Below, piece after piece: positions 1-5,750 of a stretch of DNA of 5,750 nucleotides. The stretch is from an uncultured Eubacteriales bacterium (GTDB lineage: Bacteria > Bacillota_A > Clostridia > Lachnospirales > Cellulosilyticaceae). Position numbers and translations under genes: made by a program. The stretch spans positions 1-5,750 of the forward strand of contig USPX01000136.1 in assembly GCA_900556665.1 (NCBI GenBank), written 5' to 3'. Each line of letters opens with the position of its first letter. Position 1 is the stretch's first letter. The notes under the pieces are model-generated. The model did not search any database and had not been told where the DNA came from. It saw only the letters and a program-made list of their open reading frames with translations.

Positions 1-206
1 CCTGCACATATAGCAATGCTGCATATGGCTCCAAAGGATTGTTCTAGGAATGTATAATTTGCCCCTTCAGCAGCAGGCTTATTACCATAAATAATTCCCA
101 ATACCACAAGTACAATAAGTGGCATTATAATTGCAAATATGATCATATTCATATCTCTTATAGAGAGCTTTCCTTCTACCTTAAGCATCTTAAAAAATGT
201 TTTCAT
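1..206 (-). CDS. ABC-2 type transporter permease, N-terminal part (runs off the window)
   Basis: This is the first 68 codons of an integral membrane permease; the gene continues past position 1. I read it by hand from the ATG at 206-204. It begins MKTFFKMLKVEGKLSIRDMN, a short basic cytoplasmic lead. A clear hydrophobic helix follows at residues 21-40 (IIFAIIMPLIVLVVLGIIY), then a polar loop with NKPAAEGANYTF, then the start of a second hydrophobic stretch from residue 58 (SFGAICSIAICA). This layout is typical of ABC-2 exporter permeases, in which the first helix is followed by a loop and a membrane block. The start is well supported by an AGGAGG site 6 nt upstream. The gene overlaps the 3' end of the ATPase gene by 17 nt, so the two are very probably co-translated as exporter subunits. 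Substrate unknown; drugs, peptides or lipids are the usual ones for the family. Confidence 0.85.
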   Translation of the reverse strand, partial: MKTFFKMLKVEGKLSIRDMNMIIFAIIMPLIVLVVLGIIYGNKPAAEGANYTFLEQSFGAICSIAICA

Positions 207-933
207 CACTTTCCTCCTTTATTTCTTCTCCCACACACCATAAATAAGCTTCTTCAAACTTTTCATAAGGACTATTTTTTATAGCTTCCTGCACCGTTCC
301 TTGGAATATAACTTTGCCATCTTTTAATATAAGAATCACATCACATAAGGCCTCTACTTCATCCATAAAATGAGAAGTTAACAGCATTGTCATTCCCTCT
401 TTTTTAAGTAGCTTTAATATATGCCACACCTCTCGTCTAGCTTTAACATCCAGTTCTGTTGTTAGTTCATCCATAAAAATAACTTCTGGCTTTGGTATGA
501 GTGCTAAAACAATAAATAATCTTTGTCTTTGTCCACCGGATAAGTCCTTCACCTGCTTTTCTATATGTTCCTCTATGCCAAACCTTGTAAGTAATTGCTG
601 CCAATTTTCGGGCTGGTTATATAATGCGGCTGTTTCTTCACATAATTCCCTTACTTTTATCTCTCTTTGATAATTGCTTTCTTGAAATTGTACACCTACT
701 CTTTGAAATAACCTTTTTCTTTCTTTAGTTGGATTTAATCCTAAAATGCTTATTTCTCCAAAGTCCTTTTTTCTTGTGCCTAACATACATTCTATACATG
801 TGCTTTTTCCTGCACCATTTGGCCCTAAAAGTCCTACTACCTCTCCTTTATTCACATGTAAATCAAATGCATGTAATACCTCTTTACCACTATAAGATTT
901 AGAAAGATTGGATACACAAATCACTTCTTCCAC
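190..933 (-). CDS. ABC-2 type exporter ATP-binding subunit
   Basis: This 247-residue cytoplasmic ATPase powers the permease encoded directly downstream. Motifs in order: Walker A GPNGAGKST (37-45), Q-loop in VGVQFQ (Q84), signature LSGGQ (131-135), Walker B VIFMDE (151-156, catalytic E156), D-loop LD (161-162) and switch histidine H188 in TSHFMDE. All catalytic residues are intact. The length is that of a bare nucleotide-binding domain with a short acidic tail (GEEIKEESDENIF). After Walker B it reads DELTTELD rather than the commoner DEPTNGLD. The start is GTG at 933: an in-frame TAA lies immediately upstream (936-934), so no longer form is possible, and an AAGGAGGG site sits 7 nt away. The best family fit is the exporter group with separate ATPase and permease chains, often next to MerR or GntR regulators; the MerR-type gene is immediately upstream here. 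Substrate cannot be read from the sequence. Confidence 0.95.
   Translation of the reverse strand: MEEVICVSNLSKSYSGKEVLHAFDLHVNKGEVVGLLGPNGAGKSTCIECMLGTRKKDFGEISILGLNPTKERKRLFQRVGVQFQESNYQREIKVRELCEETAALYNQPENWQQLLTRFGIEEHIEKQVKDLSGGQRQRLFIVLALIPKPEVIFMDELTTELDVKARREVWHILKLLKKEGMTMLLTSHFMDEVEALCDVILILKDGKVIFQGTVQEAIKNSPYEKFEEAYLWCVGEEIKEESDENIF
213..218 (-). promoter_or_regulatory. Ribosome binding site of the permease gene
   Basis: The minus strand reads AAAGGAGGAAAGTGATG, with AGGAGG 6 nt before the ATG at 206. The site lies inside the last codons of the ATPase gene, so the ATPase's acidic C-terminal tail is encoded by the same bases that recruit ribosomes for the permease. This fixes the permease start and suggests translational coupling. 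Confidence 0.85.
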
Positions 934-940
934 TTATTTT

Positions 941-948
941 CCCTCCTT
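941..948 (-). promoter_or_regulatory. Ribosome binding site of the ATPase gene (decides a GTG start)
   Basis: The minus strand reads AAGGAGGG, then seven bases, then GTG. The bases directly before the GTG are an in-frame TAA stop, so the GTG is the only start that gives the full Walker A domain. Confidence 0.85.
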
Positions 949-960
949 TAATGCTACTAT

Positions 961-975
961 CTTTGTAAATCAAAG
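961..975 (-). promoter_or_regulatory. Candidate operator dyad upstream of the ABC exporter genes
   Basis: CTTTGTAAATCAAAG is an inverted repeat with 5-bp arms and a 5-nt centre, lying between the merR terminator and the ATPase ribosome binding site. MerR-family regulators bind dyads inside unusually long (19-20 bp) promoter spacers. On the minus strand a TTGCAG and a TAGCAT flank this dyad with a 20-bp spacer, but that arrangement would start transcription at or inside the Shine-Dalgarno sequence, which is awkward. The dyad is visible; its role as an operator is inference. Confidence 0.3.
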
Positions 976-980
976 CCTGC

Positions 981-1015
981 AAAAAGAATAACACCAAACA
1001 AAAGTCTGGTGTTAT
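981..1015 (-). terminator. Rho-independent terminator after the MerR gene
   Basis: On the minus strand, ATAACACCAGAC and GTTTGGTGTTAT (1015-1004 and 999-988) form a 12-bp stem with one G-U pair around a TTTT loop, followed by TCTTTTT. The plus-strand transcript would have an A-C mismatch at the wobble position and no T run, so the element is oriented for minus-strand transcription. It begins 10 nt after the merR stop codon and separates merR from the exporter genes. Confidence 0.85.
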
Positions 1016-1025
1016 AGTGGAGGGT

Positions 1026-1778
1026 TTAATATTTTTCTTTCATTTCAATAAGCTGATTTTTAATATTCATCATATTATCCTTTGCAAAATTTAATGAACT
1101 AATGAGCTGATCACATACAGAAATAATTTCTTCTGCTTCATCCGGTGTATCTAAAGCATCTTGAATATCTGTATGACTATCTAAATCCATTTTATTTAAC
1201 ATCCTTAAAATTGCTGCTAAAGAATAATTGGCGCACCTTAGTACACGAATAATCTTAAGCCTATTAATATCTGATTGGGTATAAACACGATAACCATTTG
1301 CCTCTCTTTTTACTTTTAAAAGCCCATTCATTTCCCAATTCCGTAGGGTATCCATTGTTATCTCTAATAACTGCGAGGCTTCCTTGCGTTTTAAATATAT
1401 TTCATCTTCTTGCTGCTGGCTTTGTAATAACCTATTTACTATATCTACTGCTTCCTTGGCATGTGCGATTTCTTTCATAGTGAGTTCTATATACTCCTTA
1501 GCGCCTTTAATGGCTTCTTCAAAAAGGCAATTGGCCGTTAATCTTACAATTTCAATAGCTTTCTTACGTAATCCATTTTGAATTACCTCTATTTGAAAAG
1601 CTCTTCTCGCCACTTGAAATTGGGCAATATGTAAATCTGTAAATATACGATACCCATTTTCTTCTCGTAAAGGCTTTGCAATAAATCCTAGTTCCTCATA
1701 CATTCTTACCGTATTAGGATGAATGTGCATCATTTGTGCAACCTCACTTGTCCTATATATCCGTTTAATACAGTTCAC
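1026..1778 (-). CDS. Tandem MerR-family transcriptional regulator with two MerR HTH domains
   Basis: This 250-residue cytoplasmic DNA-binding protein is about twice the length of a minimal MerR protein. It contains two MerR-type winged helix-turn-helix domains in one chain. The first (about 8-75) reads YRTSEVAQMMHIHPNTVRMY, then EELGFI and wing NGYRIF (41-46). The second (about 128-195) reads YLKRKEASQLLEITMDTLRN, then WEMNGLL and wing NGYRVY (161-166). The halves align with an offset of 120-121 residues. A helical, charged segment follows each (about 85-125 and 205-250), resembling MerR dimerisation helices. No C-terminal effector domain or metal-binding cysteine cluster is visible. The GTG at 1778 is the only start codon after the upstream in-frame TAA (1820-1818) that precedes the first domain. 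Its AAGGGG site lies only 3 nt away, so initiation a few codons inside is possible. The exporter pair downstream is the likely target, by analogy with MerR-controlled efflux genes. Confidence 0.9.
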   Translation of the reverse strand: MNCIKRIYRTSEVAQMMHIHPNTVRMYEELGFIAKPLREENGYRIFTDLHIAQFQVARRAFQIEVIQNGLRKKAIEIVRLTANCLFEEAIKGAKEYIELTMKEIAHAKEAVDIVNRLLQSQQQEDEIYLKRKEASQLLEITMDTLRNWEMNGLLKVKREANGYRVYTQSDINRLKIIRVLRCANYSLAAILRMLNKMDLDSHTDIQDALDTPDEAEEIISVCDQLISSLNFAKDNMMNIKNQLIEMKEKY

Positions 1779-1789
1779 CTTCCCCTTTA

Positions 1790-1830
1790 CATATACTAAA
1801 AGAGCTGCCCTTAAAACTTATAGGCAACTC
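1790..1830 (-). terminator. Probable terminator after the ABC-F gene
   Basis: The minus strand gives GAGTTGCC (1830-1823) pairing with GGCAGCTC (1809-1802), eight pairs including one G-U, with a 13-nt loop and then TTTTAGTATAT. On the plus strand the same position would be an A-C mismatch, again favouring minus-strand use. The T run is short, so termination may be partial. It lies only about 12 nt from the merR start, leaving little room for a separate merR promoter; read-through from the ABC-F gene may feed merR. No convincing promoter was found in the rest of the gap (1831-1874), which is very AT-rich. Confidence 0.6.
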
Positions 1831-1874
1831 CTTATATATAACTATTTATCTTTACTTACTTCGTTAATATATTT

Positions 1875-3839
1875 TTAACTATTCATCTCTTTATCATATG
1901 CTTCTAGTATATGTTGGCAGTTTTCCCATTCTTCCATAAGCATAAATAGTTCTTCTTCCTTTTCATCAATCTTGTCTTGAATTTCTCCAAGCTTTGCATA
2001 GTTAGAAGCATTTTCTGGATGCATTAATTCTTCTTTTAATACATCGATTTCTGCCTCACAGTTTACCACACTTTCTTCTGCTCTTTTAACCTTTCTTTCC
2101 AGCTTAGCACGTTCTTTACCTGGGTTATTATTTTGACTCATAACTGGTTTATTAACTGCTTTAGCCATAGGTAGCGGCGTACCTGTTACTGTTTTCTTAA
2201 TGTCTTGTCCTTCATTTTCTAGTTCTCTTGCCTTTTTCTCTAAATACTCTTCATAGCCATATTCATAAAAGTCTGTTTGACGATTTGGCTCAAAAACTAA
2301 AAGCTTATTTGAGATTTGTTTAATAAAGTAACGGTCATGAGACACAAATAAAACAGTGCCTGTATAATCTTTAAGCATTTGCTCTAATGTTTCTTTACCT
2401 ATAATATCCATATGATTAGTCGGCTCATCTAATATTAAAAAATTAGGCTTCGTTGTAAGGATTTTACAAAGTGCTAAACGGACTCTTTCTCCACCAGATA
2501 GCATGCTAACCTTCTTAAAGACGTCATCCCCTGTAAAGAGGAAGGCGCCTAATGCACTTCTCACTTCTGTTTGTGTCATTTGAGGGAACTCGTCCCAGTA
2601 ATCATCAATAACCTGTTTTTCACTAGTATATTGTGCCATTTGTTGATCAAAGTAACCTATTTTTACACGAATCCCATACTGATATTCGCCGCTTAAAGCT
2701 GGTAATTTCTCTGTGACTGTTTTTAAGAAAGTTGATTTACCAAGGCCATTGCCACCTATAATTCCTATCTTTTGGCCCTTTTCTAAACGCATATTCACTG
2801 TAGAAAGCACATTGCCTGCTTCATAACCAATAGCTAAATCTTTCACGGTGAGTACTTCTTTACCTGTTTCTACTTCAGGATTAAAGTGCGCATGGAAAGT
2901 CCTATTATCATAACGTTCCGGTGGCGCAACAAGTTCCATATGCTCGATTTGTTTCATCTTAGAACGTGCCATAGAAACTTTCGTTGGATGATGTTTGAAC
3001 TTATCTACAATAGCTTGAAGTCTAGCAATTTCCTTTTGCTGTAATTCATAGTCTTTGGCTTGTTTATCCCAATTTTTTCTCTTCTGCTCCATAAATGCAG
3101 AATAATTCCCTTTATATCGTTTAGTCTTACCATACTCGATTTCATAAACCACATCTACAATATTATCTAAGAACATTCTATCGTGGGATACGATGACTAC
3201 TGCTCTTTTATAGCCTTTCAAATAATTTTCTAACCACTTGATTGTTTCAATATCTAAGTGGTTAGTTGGTTCATCTAAAAGTAATATATCCGGCTTTTCA
3301 AGTAACATTTTAATAAAGGCAATCTTAGTTTGTTGCCCCCCTGAAAAAGCACTTAAAGGTTTTAACTTATCCTCCTGTGAAAAACCAAATTGACGAATCA
3401 TGGTTTCATATTCTTTTTCGTAATAATAGCCCCCAATATCTGTGAAATGCTCTTCCATTTTGGTATAAGCTAAAATATTTTGTTCACTAGGGTCTTCTTC
3501 CATTTTTTGACGCTTTTGTTCCAGCTCCTTTTGCATCTCTTCATAAGGCCTAAAGACCTTACGAATCTCCTTTTCCATAGATAAATGCATATCTTCAAAA
3601 GTCATTTGTTTTAAATAACCAATAGTTGGATTACCTGATTTAGCAATGAAAATATCCTCATCACTATCTCTTTTTGTTAAATCTACTTCCCCTGAAATAA
3701 GCTTAAGTAATGTAGTTTTCCCACAACCATTTCTTCCTACTACTGCAATCTTCTCTGTATCTCTTATTTCAAAATTAATATCTTGTAATATGACATCTGC
3801 AGCAAATGCTACACAGCCATGGTTAATCTTATATTGCAT
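1875..3839 (-). CDS. ABC-F family ATPase (ribosome-associated translation factor, YdiF/Uup-like architecture)
   Basis: This 654-residue soluble protein has two ABC ATPase domains in one chain and no membrane segments, as in ABC-F proteins that act at the ribosomal E-site. Domain 1: Walker A GRNGCGKTT (35-43), Q78, signature FSGGQ (165-169), Walker B DILLLDE (184-190), H219. Domain 2: Walker A GGNGLGKST (362-370), YFDQQ (Q399/Q400), signature LSGGE (447-451), Walker B FLILDE (467-472), H501. Both catalytic glutamates are present. A charged arm-like insert lies at about 88-140. The linker at about 245-305 contains the ABC-F hallmark helix pair ending KVSMARSKMKQIEHMEL. A charged coiled coil occupies about 575-650. 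Length and C-terminal coil match YdiF/Uup-type housekeeping members better than short antibiotic-resistance types (Vga, Lsa, Msr). A protective role against ribosome-targeting drugs cannot be excluded. The ATG at 3839 has an AGGGG site 6 nt upstream. Confidence 0.93.
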   Translation of the reverse strand: MQYKINHGCVAFAADVILQDINFEIRDTEKIAVVGRNGCGKTTLLKLISGEVDLTKRDSDEDIFIAKSGNPTIGYLKQMTFEDMHLSMEKEIRKVFRPYEEMQKELEQKRQKMEEDPSEQNILAYTKMEEHFTDIGGYYYEKEYETMIRQFGFSQEDKLKPLSAFSGGQQTKIAFIKMLLEKPDILLLDEPTNHLDIETIKWLENYLKGYKRAVVIVSHDRMFLDNIVDVVYEIEYGKTKRYKGNYSAFMEQKRKNWDKQAKDYELQQKEIARLQAIVDKFKHHPTKVSMARSKMKQIEHMELVAPPERYDNRTFHAHFNPEVETGKEVLTVKDLAIGYEAGNVLSTVNMRLEKGQKIGIIGGNGLGKSTFLKTVTEKLPALSGEYQYGIRVKIGYFDQQMAQYTSEKQVIDDYWDEFPQMTQTEVRSALGAFLFTGDDVFKKVSMLSGGERVRLALCKILTTKPNFLILDEPTNHMDIIGKETLEQMLKDYTGTVLFVSHDRYFIKQISNKLLVFEPNRQTDFYEYGYEEYLEKKARELENEGQDIKKTVTGTPLPMAKAVNKPVMSQNNNPGKERAKLERKVKRAEESVVNCEAEIDVLKEELMHPENASNYAKLGEIQDKIDEKEEELFMLMEEWENCQHILEAYDKEMNS

Positions 3840-3845
3840 ACTCTA

Positions 3846-3854
3846 CCCCTTTTT
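3846..3854 (-). promoter_or_regulatory. Ribosome binding site of the ABC-F gene
   Basis: The minus strand reads AAAAGGGGTAGAGTATG, placing AGGGG 6 nt before the ATG. It is weaker than the AGGAGG sites of the exporter genes. Confidence 0.65.
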
Positions 3855-3903
3855 CTACTCACTCAGCGAGTTTAATTTTGTCAAACTATTCTACAATATT
3901 TAT

Positions 3904-3932
3904 ATTATAATATTTACATTTCCTATGTACAA
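3904..3932 (-). promoter_or_regulatory. Promoter for the ABC-F gene
   Basis: A perfect -10 box TATAAT (3909-3904) lies 17 bp from a TTGTAC -35 box (3932-3927), in an AT-rich stretch just after the GH31 terminator. Transcription would start near 3897, giving a leader of about 58 nt. The -35 matches the consensus at only three of six positions, so strength is uncertain, but spacing and placement are ideal for a housekeeping sigma factor. Confidence 0.6.
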
Positions 3933-3946
3933 TCATCTTTACCTTC

Positions 3947-3998
3947 CACATTAAAAAAGCTGCCTATGTTTTTTCTCCATAGGCAGCTTTTTAATGTG
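3947..3998 (-). terminator. Strong terminator after the GH31 gene, possibly bidirectional
   Basis: The core is GCTGCCTATG (3959-3968) pairing with CATAGGCAGC (3978-3987) around a 9-nt loop. A- and T-runs flank it and themselves pair. The dyad extends to CACATT (3947-3952) and AATGTG (3993-3998), giving about 21 bp with one bulged base. The minus-strand transcript ends the hairpin in a T run, directly after the GH31 stop codon at 4002. T runs occur on both strands, so it could also stop plus-strand transcription. Confidence 0.92.
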
Positions 3999-4001
3999 CT
4001 T

Positions 4002-5750
4002 CTAAAGCATCTTTTTAAATACTGGCATATAGTCAATAGGTGCTTTGACATGTACCACTTGTTCTCCTTCAAATACTGTTTGATCAGAAGTAAGTACCCA
4101 TTTACCTGCTGGTAAATAAACATCTCTTCCAAACTCATTCAGATGAAGAATAGGCGCTACTAAGTATTCACTACCAAACATGTACTGATCTGTGAGTTCC
4201 CAGCATTTTTTGTCTTCTGGGAATTCATAGAACATGGTACGAATAAGTGGTGAACCATTTTCATGTGCTTCCTGATATAAATCTTTAATGTAATCATGCA
4301 TTGCAATACGGATATCATAATACTTTTTCATGATACGATAGTTATCTTCGCCGTAGCTCCAAAGTTCATTTGGTTGTCCTGTATGTAAATAGCCTCCACC
4401 AAAGTCTCTATCATCAAGAGCTGGGATATTGTATGGTCCACGATCTCCATGCATACGAAGTACTGCAGAATATACTGCAAATTGATACCAACGTATGAGT
4501 AATTGTCTAAAGTCAGGATCATTTACATCATCCGTCATAAAACCACCAATATCTGTTGTCCACCATGGAATACCTGCAAGTCCCATATTTAAACCACATT
4601 GTAATTGATCTCTAAAGGCTTCAAATGTACTTGGCACATCTCCAGACCAAACTACATTGCCATATTTTTGGCTGCCAGCCCATGCACAACGTAATAAATT
4701 AACAACATTGCCATCACCTATTTGGCTCATCTTATCATAAAAAATACGGCTATACATTTGAGGATACATATTACTTACCTGAAGTGCTGGCCCTGCATAA
4801 TAACGATAGTTGTCAAAATCATACACCCCATAATCAGGCTCTGAATTATCTAACCAGAACGCATCTATGCCTAAATCATAGTAGTTTTTCTTACAAACTT
4901 CCCATACATACTCTCTTGCCTCAGGATTAAATGGGTCAATTTCTACACAATCTCCTTGATAATCATAAGTTTGCATAGCCCCACGTTCAGTTCTAATTAG
5001 AAGACCTCTTTCTGCCATTGGATAGAAGTTTTCACTTCTACGGTCTACAGATGGCCATACAGATACAATGACTTTAATGCCCATTGCATGTAACTCATCT
5101 ACCATCGCCTTAGGGTCTGGCCAATATTTCTTATCAAATTTCCAATCCCCTTGTACTGTCCAGTGGAAGAAATCGATTACGATTTGGTCAATTTTAATGC
5201 CTTCTTTTTGATACTGGCGGGCAACTGTAAGCACTTCATCTTGTGTACGATAACGTAATTTACATTGCCAAAGTCCCATTAAATCTTCTGGGAACATAGG
5301 CGCATGCCCTGTTGCATTTGTATAAGATGCCATTATTGCTTTAGGTGTATCCCCTACTGTAATCCAGTAATCCATTTCTTTCGTAGACTGCGCAATCCAT
5401 TCTGTATAGTTATTTGCAAAAGTCACGCGACCTACTGCTGGGTTATTCCAAAGCATCCCATAACCTAAAGAAGACATGTAAAATGGTACAGAAATTTGTG
5501 AGTTACGTTGTGCAAGTTCAAGTACACTTCCTTTTAAATCCATATAAGGCTGTTGGTATTGTCCCATACCAAATATTTTTTCCCCATCATTACTATCAAA
5601 TTTAAGATTTAATGTATAATCACTGCCACCAATGACACCTTTCCAATCTCTACTTACAATTTTTAAGCAACGGCTTCCTTTAGAAATCGTTCCATCATAA
5701 GAACGGAAATATTCACGAAGAATAAGCTTGTCATCTTTAAAGAATGAAAG
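4002..5750 (-). CDS. Glycoside hydrolase family 31 enzyme (alpha-xylosidase/alpha-glucosidase type), N-terminus beyond the window
   Basis: The reading frame is open from the window edge to the TAG at 4002: 582 visible residues, with the true start upstream. Numbering below is from the visible fragment. An N-terminal beta-domain hallmark lies at 59-110 (EKIFGMGQYQQPYMDLKG, then PFYMSS, GYGMLWNN). The (beta/alpha)8 barrel follows, with DFFHWTVQGDW (193-203) and KVIVSVWPS (226-234). The likely nucleophile is D301 in FWLDNSEPDYG and the likely acid/base is D371 in VVWSGDVPSTFE. Substrate-pocket segments are PWWTTDIGGF and RMHGDRG. A C-terminal beta domain contains DVYLPAGKW. Family enzymes release alpha-xylose or alpha-glucose from non-reducing ends. 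The WLDxxEP nucleophile motif resembles xyloglucan-type alpha-xylosidases, but substrate is not settled. The chain stops soon after the proximal beta domain, so no long DUF5110-like extension is present. The ATG at 5567 is internal: conserved sequence continues upstream of it and it has no ribosome site. Confidence 0.93.
   Translation of the reverse strand, partial: LSFFKDDKLILREYFRSYDGTISKGSRCLKIVSRDWKGVIGGSDYTLNLKFDSNDGEKIFGMGQYQQPYMDLKGSVLELAQRNSQISVPFYMSSLGYGMLWNNPAVGRVTFANNYTEWIAQSTKEMDYWITVGDTPKAIMASYTNATGHAPMFPEDLMGLWQCKLRYRTQDEVLTVARQYQKEGIKIDQIVIDFFHWTVQGDWKFDKKYWPDPKAMVDELHAMGIKVIVSVWPSVDRRSENFYPMAERGLLIRTERGAMQTYDYQGDCVEIDPFNPEAREYVWEVCKKNYYDLGIDAFWLDNSEPDYGVYDFDNYRYYAGPALQVSNMYPQMYSRIFYDKMSQIGDGNVVNLLRCAWAGSQKYGNVVWSGDVPSTFEAFRDQLQCGLNMGLAGIPWWTTDIGGFMTDDVNDPDFRQLLIRWYQFAVYSAVLRMHGDRGPYNIPALDDRDFGGGYLHTGQPNELWSYGEDNYRIMKKYYDIRIAMHDYIKDLYQEAHENGSPLIRTMFYEFPEDKKCWELTDQYMFGSEYLVAPILHLNEFGRDVYLPAGKWVLTSDQTVFEGEQVVHVKAPIDYMPVFKKML

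Noticed and set aside
1298..1581. Plus-strand ORFs of 60 and 65 codons
   Set aside because: They lie antisense inside the MerR gene, have no family resemblance and no ribosome sites; they are shadows.
1875..3839. ABC-F protein as a dedicated antibiotic-resistance factor
   Set aside because: Its length and C-terminal coiled coil fit housekeeping YdiF/Uup-like members; nothing seen specifically indicates a resistance subtype.
3879..3884. TTGACA as a perfect -35 box for the ABC-F gene
   Set aside because: The bases 16-18 bp downstream (around TGAGTA) do not resemble a -10 box; the TATAAT further upstream is a better promoter.
3855..3884. Ten-codon TTG-start leader ORF before ABC-F
   Set aside because: It has a weak start codon and no Shine-Dalgarno sequence before it.
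3646..3954. Plus-strand 102-codon ORF
   Set aside because: It is mostly antisense to the ABC-F Walker A region and runs through the promoter gap. It shows no recognisable domain and is hydrophobic only because of T-rich codons.
3923..4138. Minus-strand 71-codon ORF overlapping the GH31 3' end
   Set aside because: It is in another frame of GH31 and passes through the terminator hairpin, so it is not a plausible gene.
4328..4522. Minus-strand 64-codon ORF inside GH31
   Set aside because: It is an out-of-frame shadow of a strongly conserved coding region.
4002..5567. GH31 gene starting at the ATG at 5567
   Set aside because: The frame stays open to the window edge and the residues upstream (ending EKIFG) complete a conserved GH31 motif. 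There is no ribosome site before this ATG, so it is internal.
5414..5605. Plus-strand 63-codon ORF
   Set aside because: It is antisense to the conserved GH31 N-terminal domain, with no supporting signals.

Overview
The window is AT-rich and every gene lies on the minus strand, so the transcriptional order runs from high to low coordinates. Strong AGGAGG-type ribosome binding sites, GTG starts, hairpin-plus-T-run terminators and the protein families all suggest a low-GC Firmicute, most likely a clostridial (Lachnospirales-like) plant-polysaccharide degrader. That lineage call is an inference from style and gene content; no rRNA or marker gene is present.

Layout in transcription order. (1) 5750-4002: the C-terminal 582 residues of a glycoside hydrolase family 31 enzyme (alpha-xylosidase or alpha-glucosidase type), whose N-terminus lies beyond the window. 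It ends at a very strong hairpin terminator (about 3947-3998). (2) 3904-3932: a promoter with a perfect TATAAT, then a 654-residue ABC-F translation-factor ATPase (3839-1875), followed by a second hairpin (1802-1830). (3) 1778-1026: a 250-residue MerR-family regulator built from two complete MerR-type helix-turn-helix halves in tandem, with its own terminator (988-1015). (4) 933-190: an ABC-2 type exporter ATPase that overlaps by 17 nt the start of its membrane permease (206 to beyond position 1).

The likely functional unit is the tandem-MerR regulator plus the ATPase/permease pair, a drug- or peptide-export cassette controlled by a local ligand sensor. A terminator between regulator and transporter implies that the transporter needs its own promoter or is attenuated. 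A 15-nt dyad at 961-975, between that terminator and the ATPase start, is the best operator candidate. ABC-F and GH31 appear to be separate transcription units.

No RNA genes, mobile elements or CRISPR repeats were seen, and no intergenic stretch exceeds 300 bases. The most unusual items are the double-headed MerR protein and the control regions between genes. I do not see evidence for a wholly new system.
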